Positions 34,905 through 46,779 are shown, counted from the stretch's first letter. The stretch: 64,000 nt of DNA from Sciurus carolinensis (GCF_902686445.1 NC_062229.1:6295503-6359502); one strand, 5' to 3'. The notes: generated by a model not told the origin, from the letters alone. Numbers and translations: made by a program.

Positions 34905-35050
34905 TTGTTCATGTCAAGCACTAGTCTAAAATAGTTTGTGTTCTCATTACTCATCCATGCAACATTCTCATAAGGTTTTACAGTATTTTCCCTATTATAA
35001 GAATGTGGAGATTGAGGTTTCTCACAAAAATATTTTGTTGTTCATAAAGC
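34905..35050 (+). mobile_element. MIR-like SINE fossil in E intron
   Basis: Same fossil as 1068-1205: 'gtcaagcactagtctaaaat', then 'gtggagattgaggtttctca' and 'aaagcaagcactggag'. It is at the same relative place upstream of the coding exon. Confidence 0.4.
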
Positions 35051-35436
35051 AAGCACTGGAGCAAGTCAATACGAGTTGAAATCTTGATGGAAGCTGTTGT
35101 GTTCAATTAGATTTAATACAGTTTGTTTTTTTTTTCTTGCAGATTTAAACATCTAGAGAGTCCTCAGATAAAAAAGTTGTATACTGTTTCCTATCTTATT
35201 CTTATTAGTTGGTGCAAAGTGGGAAAAGAATAGCTTGTCAGCAAATAAAATGTGAATCATCTGATAGTGTAGGACAGTGGAAGACAGAAAGAAAACAAGG
35301 TGGGAGGGAGGGAGTGGCAGAGGAAAGATGAGTAACATCGAGCTGACTTTGCAATACAGTCCTGAGAGTTTTCTAAAACAAGGCATATGTAATTTGTTGT
35401 ATTATCTTTATTTCCCCATTCAGCCTCCTCAACGTC

Positions 35437-36373
35437 ATAGAATCAGAAAACCAAACAGGTTTCTTGGAATTCTTCCTCCTGGGCCTCTCAGATTACCCAA
35501 ACCTGAAGCGCATCCTCTTTGGACTGTTCCTGTTCCTGTACCTGGTCACAGTGCTTGGGAACATGCTCATCATCCTGGCCATCTGCACTGACTCTAACCT
35601 CCGCGGCCCCATGTACTTCTTCCTCTACAACCTGTCCTTCAGTGACATCTGCTTCAGCACCGGCACAGTACCTAGGATGCTGATGAATATCCAGAGACAC
35701 AGCAAGGCCATCAGTTACACAGACTACCTCACCCAGGTCTGCTTTGTCCTGGTTTTTGCTGGAGTGGAAAACTTTCTCCTTGCAGCAATGGCTTATGATC
35801 CTTATGTGGCCATCTGCCATCTACTCAGGTACTCAGTCATCATGAACCCCCGCCTCTGTGTCCTACTGATTGTATTGTCCTTAACCATTATCATTATTTA
35901 TGGCCTGCTTCACAGTCTGATGGTGCTGAGGTTGTCCTTCTGCACAAACCTGGAGATCCCCCACTTCTTCTGTGAACTTGATCAGGTCATCAAACTGGCC
36001 TGTTCAGATACCCTCATCAATAACATCCTATTCTATTTAGTGTCTGGCATATAAGGTGGTGTTCCTCTTCTTGGGATTATTTACTCTTACATTAAAATAG
36101 CCTCTTCTATTCTGAAAATGTCCTCAACTGGGGGAAAGCATAAAGCCTTTTCCACCTGTGGGTCTCACCTCTCAGTGGGCTCCTTGTTCTATGGGATGGG
36201 TTTTGGGGTGTACATTACCTCTGTAGTGACTGACTCATTCACCAATACTGCAGGAGCCTCAGTGATGTACACTGTAGTCCCTCCAATGGCTGAACCCCTT
36301 TATCTACATCCTGAGGAACAGGGACATGAAGGAGGCCTTGAGGAAACTCATCACTAAGCCTCCTTTTTGGTGA
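35437..36373 (+). pseudogene. Olfactory receptor pseudogene E (class II, family 7-like)
   Basis: The coding exon follows an acceptor (ccccattcag, ending about 35423). The expected start codon reads ATA at 35437, so translation cannot begin as in paralogues; the next residues (ESENQTG) are preserved. Motifs: LGN in TM1, [10 protein letters not shown] in TM2, [11 protein letters not shown] in TM3 (the DRY arginine has become Pro, CCT at 35800), [21 protein letters not shown]. An in-frame TAA at 36052-36054 ends the frame in TM5. One extra G near 36288 shifts the frame before TM7. Read in the repaired phase, the sequence would stop at 36371-36373. Closest to A by flanks and by coding text. Three independent lesions make it a clear pseudogene. 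Confidence 0.95.
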
Positions 36374-36599
36374 CAATATCATCTTCTTTATCCCTGGGTT
36401 TCTAGTAAAAGTCAGTGTACAGGGACACTAGGCAAGCCATGGTCCTTGTGCTACAGTTATGAGATGGCATAAAGACTAAGCATGTTCCAACTTAGCTTTG
36501 AAACCTGAACATTAGCAAACTAATCCCTAGTGCAGTGAATGGACTTTTCATGAATTAATTAGATGGACCCTCTCATAGTTTACAAAACTTAAAACACAT
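36374..36599. other. 3' flank of E
   Basis: No gene. Homologous to 3480-3600 after A at the distal end. Confidence 0.4.
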
Positions 36600-36725
36600 T
36601 ACATCCACCCAGAGAACTTTTTTGAACCCTTGATCAAAGCCTCAGAGACACGTCAGCAGTGTGAGGTGGGCCTACAAATGTGCATTTCTAACAAAGTCAT
36701 AGGTGATGGCACAGGAGGCTTTGGG
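36600..36725 (+). mobile_element. MER5-like DNA transposon fossil
   Basis: 'cctcagagacacgtcagcag', 'tgaggtgggcctacaaatgt', 'gcatttctaacaaagtcata' follow the MER5 consensus. Counterpart of 3605-3735 and 53575-53700. Confidence 0.6.
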
Positions 36726-37045
36726 TAGAGCTGACATAGCATGCAATTCTGCCGGGAAGTCACTTAGCCCAATTCTGGGCATGGGGTAAATAGTAAGATT
36801 TAGAACCATCATATTATATATGTAACCTCTCTTACTTCACTGTGAATAAAGCAAACCCTGGCATGGAAAGAAGCCTCTGATGGGAAAAAACCCATGTTAT
36901 CCCAGGATTGAATGTGAAATTCCTTAAGTATTTTCCATCTCTTAGAAGATGTGCGAAACTCACTGCTGAAGGAAAATTCCTTAACTATCCATCAGACTTG
37001 CAACTTGAGAGAAACAAACACCTAGTGTCCATGACAACATGTTTT

Positions 37046-37048
<3 letters not shown>
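36726..37048. other. 3' flank of E shared with the post-gap segment
   Basis: 36780-37030 resembles 53780-54010 ('accatcatattatatatgta' against 'atcatcatattccatactta'; 'gtgcgaaactcactgctgaa' against 'acatgaaactcatttctgga'). No gene. Confidence 0.5.
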
Positions 37049-37078
<30 letters not shown>

Positions 37079-37083
37079 TGTGC
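37049..37083 (+). repeat. (TG)n microsatellite
   Basis: About 14 perfect GT units followed by GAGTGTGCG. Confidence 0.95.
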
Positions 37084-37589
37084 GCAATTCTGTGTTTATG
37101 TTGTGAGGGTAAGAATTTCTTTCTTTAATTTCCAAGTAACTGCTAGCACTAACAAACATGCCTCACAGATTTTATATGTTTTATGTATTGTAGACAAATT
37201 GGATAATGAATTGGTACAGAGGTATATGTTTGTATGTATTAGACAACGATTTAAATGGTGTTTGAAAATCTTGCATATACACTTAAACTTCAAATCTCTT
37301 GTTTTATTTACCGTCATAAAGGTCCGAAGTGAATCAATCCATCAGGATTGGGATGACTATCTTTTTCTTCAAATTCTGTACATATTATAACATATTTACC
37401 TTTAATATATGTATACCACTGGGAATTGTTACAAGACAGAGAAGGACGTGCTAACCACTGCACATACTCTTCATGACAAACACTCATCCACACCCATCAG
37501 CCACTCCCCAGTATTTCCTGTCAGTCCCCAGAACACAAGACTATGTGGATTCAGGCCTTTTCAATTACTGTATTGGGATGCAATTTACC

Positions 37590-37985
37590 TGCTTCCACAT
37601 TGACTCATTTTAAATACAAAGTCATAATAATAAGACTTCTGGCACACTTTCAGAGTTGCATGCATCCTAGGTATTTGATATCATAGGTGATTATTTGTTT
37701 CTGACTTCTTCTGCTGAGAATATACTTGTGAGGTTCACTTATGTGGTTTTTGTTTAGCAAGAGTTTACTCTCATGGCCACAGTCTTTCCCACTATATCAT
37801 CACACACAATTTATTCACTCAGATGTTTTGGACATTGGGTTATTTATAGCTGAGGTGTTTTATGAGTCCTGGTGCCATGGACATTATAAAACATGTTGTT
37901 TGTACACATTTTTGTTGGATAGCTCTCTAGGAGTGGAAGTTTTGGGTCATAAGGAATAGATGTGGACACATTTACTCAATACATA
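37590..37985 (-). mobile_element. Very old LINE-1 fragment
   Basis: 'cattgactcattttaaatac' up to 'ctctaggagtggaagttttg' and 'gggtcataaggaatagatg' mirror an ancient mammalian L1 ORF2 end. Decayed. Confidence 0.5.
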
Positions 37986-39244
37986 TGAATAAATGGTCAG
38001 CAGTCAAAAATGATGGGCCCCAATTGAGGTCTTATCCAAATGCCAAGACCACACCAGGAGGTTGAGGGTGAAAATATTAATGGGCAACATTAAGATCTAT
38101 TTCAAGGGAGAAGCTCAGGAGATCACTCCTGGGATCACTCCAGCCAACTCCAAAATCCCAGAGAGGCAGGAAAATGGAAGATGAACGTGAACCCATATGT
38201 GAGTTGTGGGAAGGATTACAATTCAGGCTAAGCGACAGAGCTAATACTTTTTAAATGCTTGTTTTAACATAGGTTTTGATCAATGCTCACACCCCAAGCC
38301 ATACAAACCCCTAAGCTAGCACACCAAAGTGGGTTCTTGGGCTATCTACCTTCCTCCCACATCTGGGGAGTTCCATCATTTCTCACATAAATAAATCAAA
38401 CTCATCAAATGCTAGACATATACCAACAATTTCACTATCACTCTTTATCACAATGTAAATTCTTGATCTTACAAATTTGTCCACGAACTCTAGTAGAGGA
38501 GTTTTGAAGAGTTGGTGGTAGCATTAACCATCACGGTGACTCAGGAAGTGTAGTAGATCATTCTTTATTGCCTCTTTGAGAGCTCAGCGTCCAGATTTAG
38601 GAATCTGTCTACATCATAAGGGATAGAAGGCTCAGAACTGGTCCTGAGCTGGTCCATGCAGGACTTCTCCAGGAAGTAGTGTTGAGGCTCTGTGCTCACC
38701 TTGACCAGGGATTGAGGTGACCAAATCAGAAATATTAGGAGGGAGGGTCTGATCAAAGGTTTATTCTTAACATTGTTTTCTCTAACTTTTATGTGATACA
38801 AATAAAATGCATGTGCCAAGACAAATAAAAATAGGGAGAGGAACTTATGCTACTCGATATAAAGGTTAATATTTATTTTCACAAACTGCAATTGGAAAGG
38901 GAAAATGGTAGGTGAGAATACCAGTGGGAAGCCTCTGGAAAGCAAAGAGTAAATGATGTATCCAGACCATTGGTCTATCCATGGAGATGGACTTTAGTAA
39001 ATGCTGTTGACACTGGAACAGTTTTGCAGTGTATTATCTACCTATCCTCCTTTTTAAACCTCCATTCACGTGATCAAATATTAGTACTTTGTTACTCTCA
39101 ATGAATTAAGCATCCAGGGAGTAATATCTACAGGACAGGCAGACAATATTTCATGCATATTTCTCAAGAAAGTATTCTAAGATACTTTCCAAAACATTAA
39201 ACCGAAATTCTAATCAACAGATCACAGGTGGGCAAATGGTTTGA
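37986..39244. other. Intergenic, no gene supported
   Basis: No OR-type exon and no named repeat. 38030-38260 may be an old LTR but I cannot assign it. The short minus-strand frame at 38565-38819 has no recognisable domain. Confidence 0.35.
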
Positions 39245-39440
39245 GTGAGACAGTAAGTATTAGTATTTGTGGGCCACGCTATCTGGGTGGCAAGGACTGA
39301 ATTCTGCCACTGTACCACAAATGCAACCACAGGAAATACACAAAGCAGTGACTATGACCCAAGCAAACATCACCAAGGAAAACAAGCCGCAGGCTGGATG
39401 TGGCCCAAAGACCATTTCCTTCAGTGTGCTCTAGAGTACA
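39245..39440 (+). mobile_element. MER-type DNA transposon fossil
   Basis: 'agtattagtatttgtgggcc', 'ctgaattctgccactgtacc' and 'caggctggatgtggcccaaa' follow a common mammalian hAT-type MER consensus (aatattttaggctttgcgggcc ... gccggatttggccc). I do not assign the subfamily. Confidence 0.5.
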
Positions 39441-39932
39441 GCCTTGGAAGTGTGATTAGAATCATTTGCCTAGAGTCATTCTAAGGGAGAGGACAATGAT
39501 TCTTTTCTATCTTATTTCCCGAAAGTATCCATACTTGAAATAGAATAGTTGGAAAATAAAAACTTGGTGACTGTAGCCAACACAATGAATTATGTGTTTC
39601 AAAAGAGCTAGAAGATAGAATTTTGAAATGGTGGACATATAGTATGGTGGATACAGTAATTTCCCAATTAGCTGACTTGTTGAAAACAATTTGATTGCAT
39701 GCATTGCATGACACACATATGTAAAATTATTATGTGGCAATTAAAAACTGAAAAGACAAAACAAAACAGAAAAACACTTGGACTAGAGGAAGATGTGTTC
39801 TGGAAAATAAAATGTCAGGGTAAGAGAAGGAAGGGAAAAAACCTGATTTGTTCTCAAAGTATCAATAGGATTAAGGGAGTTTCCCTAGATTTTTGTTTTC
39901 TCATAACCCTGTCTTTTATTTCAGACGAATCA
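39441..39932. other. Upstream flank of F
   Basis: No 5' exon block was found. A likely acceptor (cttttatttcag) ends at 39924, nine bases before the F start codon. Confidence 0.4.
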
Positions 39933-40829
39933 ATGACATTAAACCAGCAAATTTCTCAGATTCAGTAGAATTCCATCTCATGGGATTCTCAGAGGACTAG
40001 AACTGCAGCCCGTCCTCTTTGGACTTTTCTTGTCCATGTAAACTGGTCACTGTGCTAGGGAACCTGCTCATCATCCTGGCTATCACCTATGACCCCACCT
40101 CCACACCCCCATGTAATTCTTCCTCTCCAACCTGTCCTTGGTTGACATTTACAGCACATCCACGATAGTCCCTAAGATGCTTGTGAACATTCAGGCACAC
40201 AGTACATCCATCAGTTACTCAGGTTGCCTCACTCAAATCTGCTTTGTCCTGGTTTTTTTCAGATTGTTAAATAGAATTCTGATAACAATGGCCTATGATC
40301 GATTTGTGGTCATCTGTCACCCATTGTCATCAAGATCCCCAAACTATGTGTGTTATCCTTCCTCATAAACCCTGCTCCAAACTTTGATGGTGCTGCAGCT
40401 GTCCTTCTGTGCAGACCTGAACTTTCTCCACTTGTTTTGTGAACTGGCTCATATCCTCAAGCTTGCATGTTCTGACACCCTCATAAATAACATACTAGTG
40501 TATTTGGTGACCTGCCTGATGGGTGTTATTCCCCTCTGTGGAATAATTTTCTCTTACACTCAAATTGTGTCCTCTGTTCTGAAAATTCCATCTGCTGGTG
40601 GGAAGTATAAAGCTTTCACCATTTGTGGTTCATTTTAATAGTTGTTTGCTTGCTCTTTGGGGTGTACCTCAGTTCTACAGGTACTCACTCCTCCCGGAAG
40701 AGTATAGTAGCCCCATTGATGAACACTGTTGTCACCCCCATGAAGAAACCCTTCATCTACATCCAGAGGAATAAGGACATGGTGGGGGGCATGAGGAAAC
40801 TTATCTCTGGAGTAACATCTCTACATTGA
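39933..40829 (+). pseudogene. Olfactory receptor pseudogene F (class II, family 7-like)
   Basis: Coding exon with an ATG at 39933 just after an acceptor. Traces of all seven helices remain at nucleotide level: 'ttcttgtccatgta' (TM1), TM2 with PMYF damaged to a stop (catgtaattc near 40112), 'atggcctatgatcgatttgt' (DRF, the arginine is kept), 'cacttgttttgtgaactggc' (loop 2), 'ttcaccatttgtggttcatt' (TM6) and 'cccttcatctacatccagag' (TM7). Lesions: frameshift near the start, stops near 40000 and 40041, loss of a segment after the TM3 end near 40330, a TAA near 40637, and a deletion in TM6. Older and more diverged than A, D or E; not part of the closely similar C/D/G series. Confidence 0.92.
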
Positions 40830-41239
40830 TGTCTGTGAGTACACAAGACACTAGATCACATGGGAAGAGATGAGAATTGTATCTTTGTGGATATTTTATT
40901 TTTCCATTTGGATAAAAAACAATTTCAGCACTGAAATCGTCACATGGCTCATGTCATCAATATACTGTCTGATGCCTCTACCTTAAATAACATCTTCATA
41001 GAGTTACCATATAAAGAGAAATATCAATGTTCTCCCTTTTGTAGTAGCACATCATCTTTGAAACTGCCAGAAGAAAACATGGAGGAAATACTTTTAGATA
41101 TTGGCAAGCAATGACTTCCTGAATAGTACTCCTTGGGTCTGGGAAATAACAGCAAGAATGAAGAATAGGATTGCACCAAATTAAAAAGTTCTGCTTTTTG
41201 ATAAAACTATGTTATAAGCATATTAAAGCAGGGATTGTG
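40830..41239. other. 3' flank of F
   Basis: No gene. Contains 'tctgatgcctctaccttaaa' and other unassigned text. Confidence 0.35.
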
Positions 41240-41590
41240 AAACCATAGTGAAGAATATTCACCTGTAAAAAGAAAATGTGGTTTATATACACAAGGAAGT
41301 TTTACATTATGGTTAAAGAAGAATGAAATCATGCCATGGGAAGGAAAATGGATGGAACTACAAGTCAGCATGTAAAGAAAAATAATCCAAAAAGCACAAA
41401 GGCAGGGATCACACTTTTTCTCTCTTATATGGCAACAGAAAAAAAGAAGACATGAAAATCGAAGGGAGATTATTAGAGAAGAGGAAGGGGATTAGGGGAT
41501 GGAGAAGGAAGGGTGGTGATGACTAGAATGTTATATTTATGTATGAACATAACACAGTGAACTCCAACATTCTGTAAATTCCATATAATT
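41240..41590 (+). mobile_element. LINE-1 3' end
   Basis: 'aagaatgaaatcatgccatg', 'aaatggatggaactacaagt' and a purine-rich 3'UTR (agaagaggaaggggattagg) end with 'ccaacattctgtaaattcca'. 5'-truncated. Confidence 0.65.
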
Positions 41591-42597
41591 CACACTCCTG
41601 AGTGTCCATCAGTTGCTGGGCTTAGCAGGTGATTCTTCCTTTTCAGTCTTATTCTTACATGATGTGTGGTAAATAAAAAAACAGGGAGTCTTTCTGGTAT
41701 TGATGAAATTTGGGTAGTTATTTTTTGCTATTGTGAGTAAAGTTGATTGAATAATCTCTTTCATGTCTCCTGGTGGAAATGTAAGACAATTTGATCTGTC
41801 CACTCATCATGTCATGTTGTTTGTTTTTGGGTAACTGAAAAGCTTCACCTTATTTTTAAATAAAATTCTTCTCTTTGTACAGTACCTAGAAACATTGATC
41901 TTCTTCACAATCCCATTGATGTCTTTATTCATTTTATCTTTTATTTGTATATTTTAAAGTGAATGGGGCTAAAAATGTGAAGAAAGTGATTGTAATATTA
42001 TCTTGTCATAATTTTTCAACTATATATCCTGTAAATTACAAACTCATAAAAAAGGTGATATGTTCTAAATTAATTGGATAAACGAATGAAAATACCAAAG
42101 CCCTTAAATGCAAAGGCTTTAATATGAACAAAAATTTGGGGTGTCCTCCAGCTACTAAAGGATAGATAAAATCACACCAAATGCATTGAGTGTTTGGACA
42201 CAGCTGTTCATTACTGCCTTTTGGAAATTTTGTAATTTAACTAACATCTTCACAGAAAACAAAGAATCATAATTTCACCACACAATTTCCTAATACAAAG
42301 AATATATGTTGAAAACAACATCAATCAAGGTATGTTTGTGTGTATATGTGTAAATGTGTCACATTGAAGCCCTCCATTCTGTATAATTAATAAGCACCAG
42401 TAAAAAGAAATTATCATGATGAATTGAAAACAGTGTTTATAAAACCATAAGCAGGAAGTAACATCCTGTTTATATGTTGGACTGTTGGCAGTGATCAAAG
42501 AGAATAGGTTAGAATCTACTTTCTAACATATAAGGAAGAAAAATTACAGTTCAGAAAATTTCTAATGCCAATTAAGGAGAAACATTCTCAGTTTTTG
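41591..42597. repeat. Duplicated upstream flank of unit G
   Basis: 41600-41810 resembles 48190-48400 (an old L1 carried in the units). 41880-42060 resembles 51120-51330 and 42100-42520 resembles 51330-51650. The stretch is thus shared with the gap unit and partly with D. Confidence 0.5.
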
Positions 42598-42958
42598 TAT
42601 TTTTACAGTGCTAGAGATTGGATATTTTCCCCCCAAAGGTCCAGGTGAAATAGACTTGGTTGCAACCTTAGAGCTACTGGCAGTTGGTGGAGGCTCTCAG
42701 ATGTGGGGAGTGAGGGAGGGGAGTTAGGACATAAGGTTGTGTTCTGAAGGGGATATTGGGACCCCAGCCCCTCCCTTCTCTCTAACTTTCTGGAAGCCTC
42801 CTCTACCATATTCTCCTTCCAGATGTCCTGTGCCACCCTCGTCCCAAATGAACAAGCTGGGTAACTGTGAACCAAAACTTTCCATACCATGAGCCAAATA
42901 AGCCTCTCTCAAGTATCTGTTACATCAACACAATGCTGACTAACACAATATCTTATCC
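42598..42958 (+). mobile_element. MaLR LTR (MST/MT-like), unit G
   Basis: 'gtgaaccaaaactttccata', 'ccatgagccaaataagcctc' and 'gctgactaacaca' at the end match the LTR class of ERVL-MaLR elements. A solo LTR with no internal region. A copy at the same relative place in the gap unit (51722-52096) shows that it was inserted before that duplication. Confidence 0.7.
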
Positions 42959-43121
42959 AATGCGATAAATATACACATATATGAAATATCTTCCCACATT
43001 TCATTACATCAGAATTTCTGAAGTCATGAATTAAAAATAGAGGGTCATGTTTACAACTGAAAAGGAGTCCTCGAATTCTTATAAGGATGCCCCTTGTGAG
43101 CAGGGTCCATGCAATGCAGTT
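42959..43121. other. Unit G upstream flank
   Basis: Short AT-rich link between the LTR and the promoter block; matches 52097-52257. Confidence 0.4.
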
Positions 43122-43467
43122 GAGCTGAGACAGTGCAGAGAACTGAGTGGTGCAAACATGGCCTTAGGGGTCAGAGATCAGCCATCCTGAATCCCTCACA
43201 CCTGCAGAGTTGGTATTCAAGGACATGCACTCTTGGGATCTGATTGTTAGTAAAATATCTGCTCTAATGAGGAGCTTTGGATATTGAACCCCAGGGATAC
43301 AGAGAGTATAGGAGTCAACCTGGGACCACCTCACTCAACTGTCCTGCCCCAGGCAGAAAGCAGCACTGAGACTCCTCCCAGAGATAAGCCTTCCTGACCA
43401 GGATTCCACTGCCTCATTCAGTCCAACCTCATTTCCTGAGGACACATCTTCCATCTTCAAAATCCAG
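43122..43467 (+). promoter_or_regulatory. 5' non-coding exon and promoter block of OR G
   Basis: Full-length paralogue of the D and gap blocks. It ends 'cttcaaaatccag' followed by GTGAGA, donor at 43468. The acceptor for the G coding exon is at 44888-44889, giving a 1.42-kb intron. Confidence 0.65.
43230..43273 (+). promoter_or_regulatory. O/E-like plus homeodomain-like module, G
   Basis: CTCTTGGGATC at 43230 and CTAATGAGGA at 43264, 34 bases apart. G is intact, so this copy is the best candidate for a working promoter. Confidence 0.45.
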
Positions 43468-44889
43468 GTGAGATTCTGAATAACATTTCTCATGACTCCA
43501 ATCATACGACTGAAGTTGCCTTAATACTTTTGAGGTGTGATTCTTGTACCTCACTTACCTATTATTGAACTCATTTTAATTCCTATATATTTCATCATAT
43601 GCTGATACCAATTGATTATTATGTTTATCAATGTTTCCTTGTTTTTCTATTTCCAGAGGGAGTTTCAGCTCATCCAACCCTTCCCTGATATTTGCATTTA
43701 GCAAACCAGGGGTGTTTTCTTTCTTTCCATTTTCCTCAGTTGCCCTGGCCCACTACTTCTTTCTCAGGAATGAATAACACTACATGTTATAGTTCATGAC
43801 AGTTAAAAAAACAAAATGAAATGTGAGTGTAAGAGTCCCATAGGCTGAGTATGCACTGGGTGTAATTGTTCTATGCATTTCCCATCAAGAAATATTCCAC
43901 AGATTTTTTCATCTTCACTGAAGTACACTGAATAAAGTTTGCATTTATTCAAGGTGTGAAGGGTGCTGGATGGATGTTCTCACACATTGTAAAATGATTT
44001 CCACCATGCAGGCTCATTGTACAAATAGACAATGAAGTCTTCTTGTACCGTGGATGATTTTCCTCTTCTCAAAACATGATCTAGAACTGAGATTTCATTC
44101 AGAACGAGAATATTAGTGAGGAAGTTGCTGTGAAACTATTATTACACCCAATGTAAATGCTGAAAGAGCTAGATCTCTCTCACTTCAAAGACAACGACCA
44201 TTCTTCCACAGTGATGCTCCTAATAGGACTTAGTGTGCTAAGTGATTATCAGTGTGTTGCCTGTAGTTTCTGAGTTCCCCAGTATCAGGAAACTGATCTT
44301 ATTTTCATCTGTTTTCCGAATTGTCTATGTATGTCACTTTTTATCTCTCTCAGCTGGTTAAAAAAATGATATGCCACCTATCCACAGGAGGGAAGAACTC
44401 CCTCAGGTGGGACAGAGAAAGTTGCCCTAGGAATAAAGTATTTCCTGGTCTGGACAGACTCTAACATTTCATCCTTATTTTTAAAATAATGGCATGCAGT
44501 ACTTTGGATTGAAAAGTTGTGTCTTATACTTGCTATCATTCTTGGCACTTAGCACAACCCATGAAATATTGGTGTTCAAGAAAAAAATTATTTCAATAGA
44601 GTGAGGAGCAATGAAGAGAGGAAGTAGCAGAACAAACCATCTAATATTCACTTGAGTTCACAGCTCTGTGAGAAAGTTTTTTATTTTTAAATGAACTTCT
44701 TCTCAATATTAAGCATCCATCAAAGCAGACAGAGGATTGTTGAAGCATAGACTGCTGTCTCTCATCCCAGAGCCTATCAGCTCCAAGTTTAGAGGGGAAA
44801 CAAGAACACCACACTTGGTGCATCTTCCCAGTGCTGCCAATGTTGATGTCCACCCATTTGATTATCTTTCATTGTATCTTTTTCATCAG
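43468..44889 (+). other. Intron of OR G
   Basis: Homologous to the D and gap introns at its 5' end ('ttccagagggagtttcagct', 'atatttgcatttagcaaacc'). No internal exon seen. Confidence 0.5.
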
Positions 44890-44902
44890 GTTCATCAAAA
44901 AA

Positions 44903-45841
44903 ATGAAAACTGAAAATCAAACAACTGTTTCAAAATTCCTTCTCCTGGGACTGACAGAGGACCCAGGACTGCAACCCCTCATCTTCAGCCTATTCCTGTC
45001 CATGTACCTGGTCACAGTGCTTGGGAACCTGCTCATCATCTTGGCCATCAGCTCTGACTCCAACCTCCACACTCCCATGTACTTCTTCCTCTGCAGCCTG
45101 TCCTTTAATGACATCTGTTTAAGCTCAAGTATAATCCCTAAGATGCTGGTGAACATTCTAGCTCAGGATCAGAGCATCACCTATGCAGGCTGCCTCTTCC
45201 AGGTCTGCTTTGTCTTAGTTTTCATGGCCATGGAAAGTTGTCTGCTTGCAGTGATGGCCTATGATCACTATGTGGACATTTGTCATCCACTTAGATACAC
45301 AGTCATCATGAACCCCAGACTGTGTGTCCTTCTGGTTCTGGTTTCCCTATTCATCAGTATTGTAGATGGCCTCCTCCACACTCTGATGGTGCTGTGGTTG
45401 TCCTTCTGCAAAGACCTGGAGATCCCACACTTCTTCTGTGAACTTAATCAGGTCATCAAGCTGGCCTGTTCTGATACTCTCATTGATAACATCCTTATAT
45501 ATATTGCAGCTTGCATATTTGGTGGTGTTCCTCTCTCTGGCATCATTTTCTCTTACTGTAACATTGTGTCATCTGTCTTGAGAATGCCCTCACCAGGAGG
45601 AAAGCATAAAGCCTTTTCCACCTGTGGGTCTCACCTCTCTGTTGTCTCCTTGTTCTATGACACAGGTTTGGGGGTGTACATTAGTTCTGTAGTTACTGAC
45701 TCTCCCAGGAAGACTGCAGTGGCCTCAGTGATGTACTCCATGGTCCCTCAAATGCTGAACCCCTTTATCTACAGCCTGAGGAACAGGGATATGAAGGAGG
45801 CCCTGAGAAAGCTCATCAGTGGAACAACCTCTCCTCTATGA
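44903..45841 (+). CDS. Olfactory receptor G, intact frame, DHY variant
   Basis: 312 aa, same length as C. The start at 44903 (MKTENQT) lies 14 bases after an acceptor (tttttcatcag); the in-frame ATG at 44831 is upstream of the splice site and so intronic. Motifs: NQT at 5-7, GN at 41-42, [10 protein letters not shown] at 58-67, C97, [13 protein letters not shown] in TM6, [12 protein letters not shown] after TM7. Oddities: the TM3 end reads [12 protein letters not shown], that is His in place of the DRY arginine (CAC at 45266) and Asp in place of the usual Ala three residues on. SFCKDLE in loop 2 has Lys where C has Thr. No stop or frameshift. It could be a receptor with altered G-protein coupling, or a gene that has begun to decay. 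Ligand unknown. Confidence 0.94.
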   Translation: MKTENQTTVSKFLLLGLTEDPGLQPLIFSLFLSMYLVTVLGNLLIILAISSDSNLHTPMYFFLCSLSFNDICLSSSIIPKMLVNILAQDQSITYAGCLFQVCFVLVFMAMESCLLAVMAYDHYVDICHPLRYTVIMNPRLCVLLVLVSLFISIVDGLLHTLMVLWLSFCKDLEIPHFFCELNQVIKLACSDTLIDNILIYIAACIFGGVPLSGIIFSYCNIVSSVLRMPSPGGKHKAFSTCGSHLSVVSLFYDTGLGVYISSVVTDSPRKTAVASVMYSMVPQMLNPFIYSLRNRDMKEALRKLISGTTSPL

Positions 45842-46779
45842 GATGTTATTTACTTTGGACTTGGGTTTTTATTGAAAGTCAAAGTGGCAGAATTCCTCAT
45901 GAGTCAGAATGTACACTTCTGTTGTCACTACATTTTTCTAAAACAATCAGATGAAAAAATGATCTGATGCTTATTAACGTGCCTTGAATCTTGACTACTT
46001 TCATCTACATCTATGATGTTTGGTGATTCCAATTCTCAATGACAATTCTTTGTGCTTGTCTTACAAAAGCAGAACCTGAAGGAGGGGTTCCAACTTTAAC
46101 AGGTTTCATTGTGGTAATTTGGAAGAAAAGACTCAGCTGGGGAAATATTTATGCAAGATTGTGGTCCCATGTAGAGTGTAGCTTCCCCTGGTCATATGGG
46201 TGTGAGAATGTGAGTGTGAAGTTCGTTTCTACTTGGGTGCCATACTAGCCCTTAGTTTCTGTACAGTTCTGTGATGTTCAACAATGAATTCAATGTCTAA
46301 CTGCCATTTGATTGCTTCAACTCTGTCAAGGAAAGACCAAGTTGGGGGTTTTAGTTTAGTGATGCTTTCTGGATCAGACTCAGAAGGAGAGCTGCAGACG
46401 TTGGAGAGGACAGAGAAAAGGTTAATCAGGGTCAAGGACATATGTGGACACTTTCTTCAGCCTGATTCTGTGGGGAGGGCCATGAGGGTTGCATCTTATA
46501 GACAGACATGCTGTCAGGCAAATAAACTGAACTTTCATTCTCAATTAACTAATTACTGAACTGTTACTTTGTCCTCATGAGGTCACCTCAGCATCCACCC
46601 TGATCAATTTCATGTTTATGAAATTCATGTAATTAGATTATCTCAGGGGCTTCAGATATTTTTGCAATATTAAGACATGTTCTATGAAGATAACATCAGT
46701 TCTCAAAGAAATGAAATTGCTAATTCTAGTATGCTGATGCAATGAAGGGTACTATGATTCATTCCAAGGACATCAGGTG
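45842..46779. other. 3' UTR and flank of G
   Basis: The first 150 bases match the C and B flanks. Short frames at 46039-46248 and 46284-46559 show no family. No clear poly(A) signal near the stop was noted. Confidence 0.4.

Noticed and set aside
36908..37390. 160-aa frame with a Val-Cys repeat
   Set aside because: The repeat is the (TG)n microsatellite; the remainder has no known domain and lies in OR 3' flank.
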